Positions 52,774-62,051 are shown, counted from the first letter of the stretch. The stretch: 64,000 bases of DNA from Bacillus sp. SJS (GCF_000732485.2 NZ_JAQV02000026.1:1-64000), one strand, 5' to 3'. The notes: generated by a model not told the origin, from the sequence alone. Made by a program: numbers and translations.

Positions 52774-53040
52774 CTATTCCTGTTCATCCATCATGGCGCT
52801 TCTCGGTCTTAGACTTTTACGGGTATATGAGGTCACATCATATTCCGCATCCAATGTCACATCATACACCCCAAGCATTTCATCCTTGGCATACTTTCTC
52901 ATATATTCACGTTCTTCCACGACTTCCACAACAGCTTTGCATCCTTCTTCAGTAGGTTCAATGGAAGTTATTTTATGGGGGGGAGCTATATGCTCTGAGA
53001 AGAATTCATTTAATGATTTCATTACTTCTTTAATCTTCAC
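52774..53040 (-). CDS. gvpR: Gas vesicle protein GvpR (GvpO family)
   Basis: An 88-residue GvpO-type protein: KIKEVMKSLNEFFSEHIAPPHKITSIEPTEEGCKAVVEVVEEREYMRKYAKDEMLGVYDVTLDAEYDVTSYTRKSLRPRS. Of several in-frame GTG codons (53061, 53049, 53040), the last is preferred: it gives the usual N terminus MKIKEVM and has CGGCGGTGA upstream. GvpR/O is an accessory factor in vesicle assembly. A hairpin stands between gvpB and this gene. Confidence 0.9.
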   Translation of the reverse strand: MKIKEVMKSLNEFFSEHIAPPHKITSIEPTEEGCKAVVEVVEEREYMRKYAKDEMLGVYDVTLDAEYDVTSYTRKSLRPRSAMMDEQE

Positions 53041-53065
53041 TGGATTCACCGCCGTTTTCACATTT

Positions 53066-53104
53066 AAAAGGAGCCGCCGGGTCTTTATTCCCCCGGCAGG
53101 CTTC
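53066..53104 (-). terminator. Internal hairpin between gvpB and gvpR (attenuator candidate)
   Basis: On the minus strand GAAGCC-T-GCCGGG pairs with CCCGGC-GGCTCC (one mismatch, one bulged T) and TTTT follows. It begins 12 bp after the gvpB stop. It could partly end transcription or protect the gvpB message, raising shell protein relative to the accessory proteins. Confidence 0.7.
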
Positions 53105-53116
53105 TTTTAGTCTCTG

Positions 53117-53380
53117 TTAGATGCTGAATTGTTTATCGCGTTCGTTCGACTGCTGAGGCAGTGCGTTATCTTCTTCCACGTCATCTCTAAGCAGCCCTAC
53201 AGCATTTGCATAGCGGAGCCATGTATCAACACTCGCAATAACGACTCTGGCTTCAATTGTAATAAGTTCAATACCTACCAGTGATACGCGGGCAAAAACA
53301 TCAATTACTACACCCTTATCCAGAATCCGATCGACTACCTCTGCTAGACTTGAACTATCCGTACTTTTTTGAACAGCCAT
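53117..53380 (-). CDS. gvpB: Gas vesicle structural (shell) protein GvpB/GvpA
   Basis: An 87-residue GvpA-family protein nearly identical in pattern to B. megaterium Gvp[57 protein letters not shown]. It forms the ribbed gas-filled shell. The hydrophilic tail ([22 protein letters not shown]) is longer than in cyanobacterial GvpA. It is the only copy of the main shell gene seen here, second in the operon after gvpQ. Confidence 0.95.
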   Translation of the reverse strand: MAVQKSTDSSSLAEVVDRILDKGVVIDVFARVSLVGIELITIEARVVIASVDTWLRYANAVGLLRDDVEEDNALPQQSNERDKQFSI

Positions 53381-53402
53381 TTTATCTTTCTCCCTTCTTT
53401 AA

Positions 53403-53981
53403 TTAAGAATTTGAAATTGAACTGATTGTTTTAATATCCGTTGCTGATTTAATCTGGCTAGGTTTCTTCATATTTGCCGCACTCTTCACCTGCGAGGCGC
53501 TCTTTAGCTGATTCACGCCTTTTAAATCTCTGACGCTTTTCAAACGGCCCTTATCATCAGGTCTGATTTTTTCCTGAAACGTTTCTCCGGCTTCTTTAAA
53601 GTTTTTCAGCTTGGATCTTACATTTAATAAAGCTTCCTGAACTTTATCTCTCATTTCTTCCGCCTTTGAATGCACATTCTCGGCATTTTCTTCTTTTGCT
53701 GCTTCCAGTTTACCCGCAGCTTCATTTACTTTGGACTGCATCTTCTTCTGAACACGTTTTTTCATTTCATGTGCTATTCTGTCTTTAGCTGCATCCTTTA
53801 GTTCTTCTTTTTCTTCATTCATTTCTTCTTTAACTTCATGTTTTTTTTCCTTAGCTTTCCATCTTACTGCCTTTGGAAGGACTTTTTCCCGGACACCCGG
53901 TATGAGCATGGCACTCATTCCAGCGGCAGCAAGGCTTCCATAGCCAAGCTTTTTAAAACGGTCTTTATTACTAGAGCTCAT
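53403..53981 (-). CDS. gvpQ: Gas vesicle protein GvpQ
   Basis: A 192-residue, highly charged, mainly helical protein: RFKKLGYGSLAAAGMSAMLIPGVREKVLPKAVRWKAKEKKHEVKEEMNEEKEELKDAAKDRIAHEMKKRVQKKM, then repeated short ending segments (LKGVNQLKSASQVKSAANMKKPSQIKSATDIK). The N-terminal hydrophobic region (about 15-30) may attach it to membrane or vesicle. It matches GvpQ of B. megaterium by position and content. The start at 53981 has AAGGAGG nine bases upstream; the upstream open frame is spurious. First gene of the operon. Confidence 0.9.
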   Translation of the reverse strand: MSSSNKDRFKKLGYGSLAAAGMSAMLIPGVREKVLPKAVRWKAKEKKHEVKEEMNEEKEELKDAAKDRIAHEMKKRVQKKMQSKVNEAAGKLEAAKEENAENVHSKAEEMRDKVQEALLNVRSKLKNFKEAGETFQEKIRPDDKGRLKSVRDLKGVNQLKSASQVKSAANMKKPSQIKSATDIKTISSISNS

Positions 53982-54048
53982 TGATTGCGTCCTCCTTTCT
54001 AAACTGAAAGGCGGGAGTGCCGCTTTCAATTCCGTTCTATTGTGGGTG

Positions 54049-54075
54049 TTACCCGTATCTCCCGGCCTATCAAAC
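54049..54075 (-). promoter_or_regulatory. Sigma-B-type promoter of the gvp operon
   Basis: On the minus strand GTTTGA (54070-54075) is separated by 15 bp from GGGTAA (54049-54054). The Bacillus sigma-B consensus is GTTTAA, 12-15 bp, GGGWAW; only one base of the -35 differs. The start would be near 54040, about 60 bp before gvpQ. No comparable sigma-A promoter was found in this gap. Confidence 0.65.
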
Positions 54076-54234
54076 TGGGTATTTTTTCTGCCGTCATCAT
54101 CCTCTATCAGAAAGATATATCTGTAATGAATGTTTACCGTCACAATCAGCTTTTGAAGCCTTTCATTAAAATTATTTCAGTTAGATTACAATTTGGATTT
54201 CAATGATCTTTTCTGGCATATTAACGTGCGAGTA

Positions 54235-54268
54235 CGAAAAAACCCGGCAGATCTAATTTCTGCCGGGT
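54235..54268 (-). terminator. Terminator of the HxlR-LysR operon
   Basis: ACCCGGCAG / CTGCCGGGT stem; on the minus strand it is followed by a T run (AAAAAA on the plus strand). It ends four bases after the LysR stop. Confidence 0.85.
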
Positions 54269-54271
54269 GAA

Positions 54272-55132
54272 TTATCCTTTCAAAAGCTCATCAATGACCT
54301 CCTGAAAAAATGGATCAGTTTTATTTTTCGTTTTATAGCCTAAATAAATTTCATTTAACACCGTATATTCCTGAAGTACCGTTTTTACTGTCCCTCGCTT
54401 AACCGAATCATCAATCAGATAATGCGGCAAAAGGCTGATTCCAATTCCTTTCTCAACTGCTGTTAAAATACCTCTCAAATCCGGGATGACGTAATGCGGA
54501 TCGAGTTCCGGCCTCTTTTTAAAATGCTCACGCCACAGTCTTCTGATAATGGGCAGCTCCATCCCGTAGCTTATCCATTTTTTGCTTAGCAGCCAAGCTT
54601 CGGCGTTGTCCTCATCTGCTGGTCCGGCCATACCATTTGGAATGGAAACAAAAAATTCCTCTTTTTCAATAAGCTTATATTCTATTCCAGGCTTACTGAA
54701 CCTCTGGGTCGTAATGATCACATCGGCCCGGTTTTGATCAAGCATGTCAAAGAGCTCCTCTGACTCTCCTTGATGATGGATCACTCTGAGGGAGGAATTC
54801 TTGAGTTTCTCTAAGCCTCTAACAGAGAAATAATCGATTGGCGAGCCAATCATGATCGTAGGTGACGACTGGATTGAATGTCTGATCTCCAGCGTTGTTT
54901 TTTCCAAAGTTTCTATTAAAGGGGCAAGCCTTGAGTACAGTTCCTTCCCCCGCTCTGTTGGGGTAATCTTTCTTGTAGTCCGGGTAAAAAGAGCTTCCCC
55001 TACTTCTGCTTCCAATGCCGCTAGATGCTGACTCATAGCAGGCTGGGTCAGAATGCGGGATCTAGCCGCTTCCGATACGGATTGATGTTTATATATACTG
55101 ATAAAGCTCCGATACCATTCAAAGTCAATCAC
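54272..55132 (-). CDS. LysR family transcriptional regulator
   Basis: A 286-residue LTTR: N-terminal helix-turn-helix (IDFEWYRSFISIYKHQSVSEAARSRILTQPAMSQHLAALEAEVGEALFTRTTRKITPTERG, about 2-62), and a periplasmic-binding-like effector domain (PTIMIGSPIDYFSVRG onward, about 90-286). Target and effector unknown. It starts with GTG, overlapping the HxlR stop by 4 bp. The gene pair regulates, or is regulated with, the divergent dehydrogenase (inference). Confidence 0.88.
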   Translation of the reverse strand: MIDFEWYRSFISIYKHQSVSEAARSRILTQPAMSQHLAALEAEVGEALFTRTTRKITPTERGKELYSRLAPLIETLEKTTLEIRHSIQSSPTIMIGSPIDYFSVRGLEKLKNSSLRVIHHQGESEELFDMLDQNRADVIITTQRFSKPGIEYKLIEKEEFFVSIPNGMAGPADEDNAEAWLLSKKWISYGMELPIIRRLWREHFKKRPELDPHYVIPDLRGILTAVEKGIGISLLPHYLIDDSVKRGTVKTVLQEYTVLNEIYLGYKTKNKTDPFFQEVIDELLKG

Positions 55133-55500
55133 TCCGCTGCAGCCTCATTCCCTGTCCAGCATTCTTTCATTTCAATCTGATGCTTTTCTGCATATTCATC
55201 TCCCCACAAACACATTTCGTTTAGGGTACGCTGCAGTTTCTTTCCCATATCAGTCGTAGAATATTCTACTTTTGGAGGGGCAGCTTCATAAGTTTTTCGA
55301 GTAACTAAACCATGCTCTTCAAGCTCTCTAAGCTGCTGGGCAAGCACTTTGCGAGTAACAGAGGGCATTGATCTTAAAAGCTCTGAGAACCTTTTCGTTT
55401 CACCGTTAAGATTCCACAGGATCAGAACCTTCCACTTTCCTCCAATTAAATCAATAACCAGATTAATTGCACATTGATACTCATCATTTAATTTCTTCAT
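55129..55500 (-). CDS. HxlR family (YodB/HypR-type) regulator
   Basis: A 123-residue winged-helix regulator: INLVIDLIGGKWKVLILWNLNGETKRFSELLRSMPSVTRKVLAQQLRELEEHGLVTRKTYEAAPPKVEYSTTDMGKKLQ is the full HxlR domain. Cys10 (YQCAIN) sits where YodB, CatR and HypR keep the redox-sensing cysteine for quinones and disulfide stress. The gene is divergent from a quinone-oxidoreductase-like dehydrogenase, as in other HxlR systems, with a palindromic operator between them. Confidence 0.87.
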   Translation of the reverse strand: MKKLNDEYQCAINLVIDLIGGKWKVLILWNLNGETKRFSELLRSMPSVTRKVLAQQLRELEEHGLVTRKTYEAAPPKVEYSTTDMGKKLQRTLNEMCLWGDEYAEKHQIEMKECWTGNEAAAE

Positions 55501-55539
55501 CCCTTATCCTCCTGCCGAAGTTTCCGAACGGTAACTATC

Positions 55540-55563
55540 GTACAAAAAAGTGCCTTCTTGTAC
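55540..55563 (+). promoter_or_regulatory. Candidate HxlR operator
   Basis: GTACAA (55540-55545) and TTGTAC (55558-55563) form an inverted repeat with a 12-bp spacer. It is in the intergenic region between the divergent HxlR and dehydrogenase genes, near where their promoters must lie. Confidence 0.6.
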
Positions 55564-55630
55564 AAAACAGTCAATTATATCTATTATATACAATGGAATG
55601 GACAATACTAATTTTAAGGAGTTGAGCCGA

Positions 55631-56611
55631 ATGAAAGCAATGCTGCTAGAGGAAAAAGGCAAATGGGAACAGATGAAAACCGGCGAATTAAAAACACCGT
55701 CGCCTCAAAAAGGAGAAATACTCGTCAAGGTGCATGCAGTCGGCCTTAATCCTGTTGACTATAAAACAGCTGCCAACGGAAATCCAGGCTGGAACTACCC
55801 GCATGTATTGGGCTTAGATGTTGCTGGTACCATTGAAGAATTTGGTGAGGGTGTAACAGAGTGGGCAAAAGGAGACCGCGTGGTTTATCACGGTGATATG
55901 ACAAAAGGCGGCGGTTTCGCAGAGTTTGCTGTAACGACCGCTCATACGGTATCCCGCATACCTGATGAAATTTCATTTAAAGATGCTGCTGCTCTTCCTA
56001 CTGCTGGATATACTGCGTATGAAGCTCTTTTCAGGAAGCTTCCGCTTCATACATTCAAAACAATCCTCATTCAAGGGGGAGCAGGCGGAGTTGGCGGATT
56101 TGCTATCCAGCTTGCCAAAAACGCAGGACTTGAGGTTTTCACAACGGCTTCCTCATCCAACCATGACTACGTGAAATCTCTAGGAGCCGACCACGTAATC
56201 GATTATGGTTCAGAAGATGTAAAAGAAAGAGTACTCGAGCTAACAAACGGACGCGGGGTGGATGCCGTACTTGATACGGTTAGCCGTCAAACCTCAACAG
56301 AAGCTCTGGATTATATCGCCTACCGCGGCCAGCTCGCACACATCGCAGGAGCACCTGACACATCCAGTCTTAAACCATTTACCAAGGTCATCTCCTTCCA
56401 TGAAATTGCTCTCGGAGCTATCCATAAAGCAGATTTCGAATCCCAAAAAGATTTAGCAGCAATGGGAGATGAAATGCTGCAGCTGCTTAAGGATGGGAAA
56501 ATCGACTCCCTGCTCTCTGAAACAATTTCACTCGAAGAGATTCCCGATGCACTTGTCCGCCTATCGGAGCGGCATGTTAAAGGGAAGATTGTGGCTGTAA
56601 TAGCTGAATAA
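55631..56611 (+). CDS. Zinc-free MDR/quinone-oxidoreductase-type alcohol dehydrogenase
   Basis: A 326-residue medium-chain dehydrogenase. Its N-terminal part has ILVKVHAVGLNPVDYKTAANGNP and HVLGLDVAGTIEEFGEGV; the NAD(P) fold has ILIQGGAGGVGGFAIQLAKNAGLEVFTTASSSNHDYVKSLGADHVIDYGSEDV. The zinc-binding Cys and His of classical ADHs are missing, so it belongs to the quinone-reductase/YogA-type group. AAGGAG stands nine bases before the ATG at 55631. It probably detoxifies quinones or aldehydes under HxlR control. Confidence 0.87.
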   Translation: MKAMLLEEKGKWEQMKTGELKTPSPQKGEILVKVHAVGLNPVDYKTAANGNPGWNYPHVLGLDVAGTIEEFGEGVTEWAKGDRVVYHGDMTKGGGFAEFAVTTAHTVSRIPDEISFKDAAALPTAGYTAYEALFRKLPLHTFKTILIQGGAGGVGGFAIQLAKNAGLEVFTTASSSNHDYVKSLGADHVIDYGSEDVKERVLELTNGRGVDAVLDTVSRQTSTEALDYIAYRGQLAHIAGAPDTSSLKPFTKVISFHEIALGAIHKADFESQKDLAAMGDEMLQLLKDGKIDSLLSETISLEEIPDALVRLSERHVKGKIVAVIAE

Positions 56612-56619
56612 ACTGGTTG

Positions 56620-56648
56620 GAGCTGGCTTGACGCCAGCTCTATTTTTG
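56620..56648 (+). terminator. Terminator of the dehydrogenase gene
   Basis: GAGCTGGC-TTGAC-GCCAGCTC with TATTTTTG following. Confidence 0.87.
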
Positions 56649-56708
56649 TTGAGAAATAAAATTGTTCAGGATAACGCAGGACTTTCGGTTACCCGGTTTT
56701 CTTTTACA

Positions 56709-56830
56709 TGCCTGGCATTACACCGATTTGCTTGCTTTGCCCGGCATTCTTGCCTGGCATTCTTGCCTGGCATTACACCGATTTCCTCGCTTTGCCCTGG
56801 CACCTGGTATTCCTACTAGTTTCCGTCAAT
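56709..56830. repeat. Intergenic repeat cluster with TGCCTGGCATT motif
   Basis: TGCCTGGCATTACACCGATT occurs at 56709 and 56764 (55-bp period), each followed by a similar TT..CTTTGCCC segment. Between them, TTGCCTGGCATTC occurs twice and degenerate TGCCTGGTA copies follow at about 56802 and 56829. No ORF was found. It fills part of the 379-bp gap between the dehydrogenase and DUF420 genes; the rest of the gap shows nothing recognisable. Confidence 0.75.
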
Positions 56831-56990
56831 GCCTGGTACCCCCTCTGTTTCGTCTCTCCTCACATCCAGTCCGTTCAACGTTCTGTAATATTTTTTAAGA
56901 AAAATCCCTCATATTGCCTCTCTGCATTTTACTCTGACCTTAAAAAAATCTATAATAGCAAAGTGAAAGCAACTTTAAAGGAGCTACTAT

Positions 56991-57521
56991 ATGAATACTA
57001 AAGAGCGTAATTATACACCGATTATTGTTACATTGACCATTGCGATAAACGCGCTAGTGGCAGTCTTGTACTTTATGCCGAAGGGAAATAACCTTAGTCA
57101 TATCGATTTAACCTTTATGCCGTTTTTCAATGCGGTAATGAATAGCTTTACGTTCATCTTCCTGCTGGCCGCTTTGTATTCCATCATTAAACAGAAGAAT
57201 ATTAAGCGCCATCGGAATTATATTTTCGGAGCGTTCACTACGACGGCACTGTTTTTGGTTTCTTATGTAACGTATCATGCATTGGCGCCGAATACACCAT
57301 TTGGCGGCGAGGGGATCATCCGTCCAATCTACTACTTTATCCTGATCTCTCACATTCTGCTCTCAGTCGTTATTGTTCCGCTGGCTCTTGTTACACTTGC
57401 ACGCGGATTGAATATGAAAGTGGAAAAGCACCGGAAAATCGCGCGCTGGACGATGCCTCTCTGGCTGTATGTTAGTTTGACAGGTGTTATTGTCTATTTA
57501 ATGATTTCTCCATACTATTAA
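56991..57521 (+). CDS. DUF420 membrane protein (YozB/CtaM-like)
   Basis: A 176-residue protein with five hydrophobic helices. It has the family histidines and blocks NYIFGAFTTTALFLVSYVTYHAL, ILISHILLSVVIVPLALVTLARGL, and HRKIARWTMPLWLYVSLTGVIVYLM. Family members assist in heme-copper oxidase assembly, for example CtaM in staphylococci. It stands outside a cytochrome-oxidase cluster here. AAGGAG precedes the ATG. Confidence 0.9.
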   Translation: MNTKERNYTPIIVTLTIAINALVAVLYFMPKGNNLSHIDLTFMPFFNAVMNSFTFIFLLAALYSIIKQKNIKRHRNYIFGAFTTTALFLVSYVTYHALAPNTPFGGEGIIRPIYYFILISHILLSVVIVPLALVTLARGLNMKVEKHRKIARWTMPLWLYVSLTGVIVYLMISPYY

Positions 57522-57523
57522 AA

Positions 57524-57563
57524 AATGACCCTGATCCTTCCCGGATTAGGGCATTCTTTTTTT
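57524..57563 (+). terminator. Terminator of the DUF420 gene
   Basis: AATGACCCTGATCC / CGGATTAGGGCATT stem (two non-Watson-Crick positions), followed by seven T. Confidence 0.8.
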
Positions 57564-57665
57564 CGTTTCCTAATAAATGGTCTACCACAACTATTAATAA
57601 ATATGGTATTTTTGTAAGGACGCTAAATTTGTAAAGTATGAAAAAAGTCGAGGTATAGAGAAGAT

Positions 57666-58496
57666 ATGGATATTTGGAATTTAATTGTTGCCATGATACT
57701 TGGAATTGTTGAAGGACTTACGGAATTTGCACCTGTTTCTTCAACAGGTCATATGATTGCGGTTGATGATTTGTGGCTAAAATCCAATAAGCTTTTTGGG
57801 AGCGAAGTGGCCAACACATTTAAAGTCGTTATTCAGCTTGGATCGATACTGGCTGTGGTTGTCGTTTTCAGACAAAGATTTTTTGATATGCTTGGAATTA
57901 AAACAAAAAAATCAGTCAGCGAAAATCCAGGCGGATCAAAGCTTTCACTTGTAACGGTTATAATCGGGATTTTGCCGGCAGGGATTTTAGGTTTTGCATT
58001 TGCCGATTATATTGATGAAAAACTTTTCTCTGTTCAGACCGTGGTGATTGGTTTGATCGGAGGCGCTCTTCTGATGATTGCAGCAGATTTGCTTCAGCCG
58101 AAGGTGAAAACAGAGACTATTGATAAAATGTCTTACAGACAAGCCTTCATGATGGGACTGTTTCAATGTATTGGACTATGGCCGGGGTTTTCACGTTCTG
58201 GCTCAACGATTTCCGGGGGAGTATTGCTTGGAATCAGTCATAGAGCTGCATCTGATTTCACGTTCATTATGGCTGTGCCGGTTATGGCTGGCGCAAGCGG
58301 AATCTCCCTGCTTAAGCACTGGGAATTCATCACGGGCGATTCACTTCCCTTCTTTATCGTAGGATTTATCACAGCTTTCATTTTCGCACTGATTTCAATC
58401 CGGTTCTTCTTAAAAATGATTAATCGTGTGAAGCTGATTCCATTTGCGATCTACCGTATCGTTATTGCGATTATCATTCTTTTGATGATTATGTAA
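57666..58496 (+). CDS. uppP: Undecaprenyl-diphosphatase UppP (BacA)
   Basis: A 276-residue membrane enzyme that recycles undecaprenyl pyrophosphate to the phosphate for peptidoglycan synthesis; overproduction gives bacitracin resistance. Conserved motifs: GIVEGLTEFAPVSSTGHMI (about residues 13-31, with the catalytic Glu and Ser/Thr/Gly/His) and GLWPGFSRSGSTISGGVLLG (about 169-188). Seven to eight helices. The GAG-type ribosome site is weak (GAGAAGAT). It converges on the AI-2E-family gene. Confidence 0.95.
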   Translation: MDIWNLIVAMILGIVEGLTEFAPVSSTGHMIAVDDLWLKSNKLFGSEVANTFKVVIQLGSILAVVVVFRQRFFDMLGIKTKKSVSENPGGSKLSLVTVIIGILPAGILGFAFADYIDEKLFSVQTVVIGLIGGALLMIAADLLQPKVKTETIDKMSYRQAFMMGLFQCIGLWPGFSRSGSTISGGVLLGISHRAASDFTFIMAVPVMAGASGISLLKHWEFITGDSLPFFIVGFITAFIFALISIRFFLKMINRVKLIPFAIYRIVIAIIILLMIM

Positions 58497-58512
58497 ATCA
58501 TATTTAAGAACC

Positions 58513-58555
58513 AAAAAACCTGCCGCGGGACAAGCCGTCCTTCAGCAGGTTTTTT
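58513..58555. terminator. Bidirectional terminator between uppP and the AI-2E-family gene
   Basis: AAAAAACCTGC / GCAGGTTTTTT outer stem with a long GC-rich loop, with A and T runs on the two sides. Confidence 0.8.
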
Positions 58556-58576
58556 CTTTTTCCTGTCTCTTCTGCT

Positions 58577-59746
58577 TTACTCAATCTTATCCTCTTCATA
58601 CCGCTCGTCTATTGGGGAGGTGGCGTAATAGCGGTTGTAGCGGCGCTTGTAAAGCTTGAAAAATTGGAATACAAATGTTCTTAGGATTGCGTATGCTGGT
58701 ATTCCAAGAATTACCCCAAGGACTCCGAAAAGGTGTCCAGCTGTTACCAGAACAAAAATAATGGTGATTGGATGCACACGAAGGGATTTCCCCATAATCT
58801 GAGGCGAGATGAGCTTCCCTTCCAGCAGCTGAACAACCGTCCAGACAAACGCAAGTTTCAAGAGCATGAATGGCGATGTGACAATGGCAATAATAATGGC
58901 CGGTGTTATGGCTATCACAGGTCCGAGGTAGGGGACAACGCTTGTCACGCTGGCGATGGCTGCCAGAACGACTGCATAGTCCATGCCTATAATGAGGAAG
59001 CCGATGTACAGCATGACTCCTATACAAAGACTCACTAGCAGCTGGCCTTGAATATAGGCTCTAACCTGCTCATCAATTTCGCGAAATACCTTTCTAGTCC
59101 CCCCGCGCATTCTCGGTGGAAGGATACGTATAAATGCATTAGGGAGTTTTTCGCCCTCCTTCAGCAAATAAAAAAGGATAAACGGAGCGGTTACCAATCC
59201 AATGGTTACGCTCGTTAATGCACTTAGTACTTTAGTAAACCCGCTGAGTGTTTCAGAAGCGACATTTGAAGCATTGCTTCCAACTGAGCTGAAGATTCCA
59301 GAGCTGCGGTCCTTCAAATCTTCATATATAGGGGCGAGATAGGACTGTCCCTCTACATACGATTCAAATCCGGTTATAAATTTATCCCAATATCCCGGAA
59401 ACGAGGTGAATAGACTTTTCGTCTGGTCTACCAGAAATGGAACGACTGACATAATTAATAGCACAAGTAATCCTATAATCAGAATCAGCAATAAGAAAAT
59501 GGAGGTCGTCCTGCCGACCCCTGCTTTCATTAATAATCTCATAATCGGTCTGAGCAGGTAGTATGCCACAACCGCCAAAATCACCGGAAGTGCGACTGTC
59601 CCTATAAAGGCAGTAATCGGTTTGAAAATAAATGAAACTTTTGTATACAGGAAAATGTTCAACCCTAGGAGCAATAAAATACCTAGCACATAAGCGGTTT
59701 TTCTGCCCCCTAGAAAATGTATAATTGGATTCTTTCTTTTCTCCAA
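58577..59746 (-). CDS. AI-2E family transporter (YtvI/YdbI-type exporter)
   Basis: A 389-residue membrane protein with about eight helices of the PerM/TqsA family: VALPVILAVVAYYLLRPIMRLLMKAGV near the start, VTAPFILFYLLKEGEKL, then SVVPYLGPVIAITPAIIIAIV and VHPITIIFVLVTAGHLFGVLGVILGIPAYAILR. Some members export autoinducer 2, others act in Na/H exchange. The frame's start is TTG with AAGGAG ten bases upstream; an ATG of another frame overlaps but gives no protein. It ends in acidic ERYEEDK. Confidence 0.9.
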   Translation of the reverse strand: MEKRKNPIIHFLGGRKTAYVLGILLLLGLNIFLYTKVSFIFKPITAFIGTVALPVILAVVAYYLLRPIMRLLMKAGVGRTTSIFLLLILIIGLLVLLIMSVVPFLVDQTKSLFTSFPGYWDKFITGFESYVEGQSYLAPIYEDLKDRSSGIFSSVGSNASNVASETLSGFTKVLSALTSVTIGLVTAPFILFYLLKEGEKLPNAFIRILPPRMRGGTRKVFREIDEQVRAYIQGQLLVSLCIGVMLYIGFLIIGMDYAVVLAAIASVTSVVPYLGPVIAITPAIIIAIVTSPFMLLKLAFVWTVVQLLEGKLISPQIMGKSLRVHPITIIFVLVTAGHLFGVLGVILGIPAYAILRTFVFQFFKLYKRRYNRYYATSPIDERYEEDKIE

Positions 59747-59829
59747 GGTCCATAAGCTCCTTCACTGGTTAAAGATTCACTAGAGTGATGATTGTTTTTT
59801 CCCCAACAATTTGGTCTTTAATCATCCAA

Positions 59830-60309
59830 TTATTGATTGATTTCTTTATTGGCAACATACTTGAGTGCCAGTATTTCATCTGCAGACAGGTGGTCTTCTG
59901 CTATTCTCAGGACTTCCTGCTGCTCTCCTGCGTCCAAACCATCCTTTGACATGGATTGGATTTTCTGCAGATTACCTGGTCCAACCTTCGTCATAACCAC
60001 TCTTGTAGCATCTTCCTTTGACGTAAATGGGAGGGAGTCAGGGTCAGCATTTGCCCCCTCCTCCAGGAATTTCTTTACTTCAGGGTTGGCATTCGCCGCA
60101 TTTCTAATCCTTTCATAGCCGCCGTTTTTCTCGACTTCTGCATCTAAATAGCCTGAAATTTGGTCTGAAGCCATTTTAGGAATAAAATAATAGGCTGCCC
60201 CTGCAAGAAGAGCAATGACCACAGCCACAGCTCCTAGCCGCTTTACCCACTTCGGCCTGCGTTTATTTTTTCTATTATTATAGGTTCTGGATTCATAGCG
60301 TGAGTTCAT
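59830..60309 (-). CDS. Single-pass membrane protein, unknown function
   Basis: A 159-residue protein with a basic N-terminal cytoplasmic tail (RNKRRPKWVKR), one membrane helix (about 26-45) and an external helical domain containing LEEGANADPDSLPFTSKEDATRVVMTKVG and LSADEILALKYVANKEI. Family not recognised. The start at 60309 has GGAGGGA nine bases upstream. An inverted repeat CTGTTCGA...TCGAACAG ends just before that ribosome site. Confidence 0.72.
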   Translation of the reverse strand: MNSRYESRTYNNRKNKRRPKWVKRLGAVAVVIALLAGAAYYFIPKMASDQISGYLDAEVEKNGGYERIRNAANANPEVKKFLEEGANADPDSLPFTSKEDATRVVMTKVGPGNLQKIQSMSKDGLDAGEQQEVLRIAEDHLSADEILALKYVANKEINQ

Positions 60310-60426
60310 TCCTATGTCCCTCCTGTTCGAGTACATGTCATATTAAGGATAATCGAACAGAGCATTTGTGTAAATGGAAGGAATTTTCCGACAGGTTTGC
60401 ACAAGCACCGATTGAATGACTCAAGC

Positions 60427-60458
60427 AAAAAAGGACTGCCATATGGCAGTCCTTTTTT
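60427..60458. terminator. Terminator of the amylase gene
   Basis: AAAAAAGGACTGCCAT / ATGGCAGTCCTTTTTT, a perfect palindrome that works on both strands. It lies nine bases after the amylase stop. Confidence 0.9.
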
Positions 60459-60466
60459 GACGGTTA

Positions 60467-62029
<1,563 letters not shown>

Positions 62030-62037
62030 TTAGTAAA

Positions 62038-62051
62038 ATAAAGCGCTTACA
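62038..62051 (-). promoter_or_regulatory. CcpA cre site of the amylase gene
   Basis: TGTAAGCGCTTTAT on the minus strand matches the cre consensus TGWAARCGYTWNCW at 13 of 14 positions and lies in the 5' leader of the amylase gene. Confidence 0.87.

Noticed and set aside
53982-54143. N-terminal extension of GvpQ
   Set aside because: It would cover the sigma-B-type promoter, has no ribosome site, and the AAGGAGG site fits the ATG ending at 53981.
59382-59765. ATG-started frame (MKELMDLGEKKES...) overlapping the AI-2E transporter start
   Set aside because: It has no recognisable protein features. The membrane protein in the TTG frame is clearly the real product.
60320-60365. LexA (SOS) box upstream of the 159-aa membrane protein
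   Set aside because: The half-sites are in the order GTTCG...CGAAC, the reverse of a LexA box, and are too far apart.
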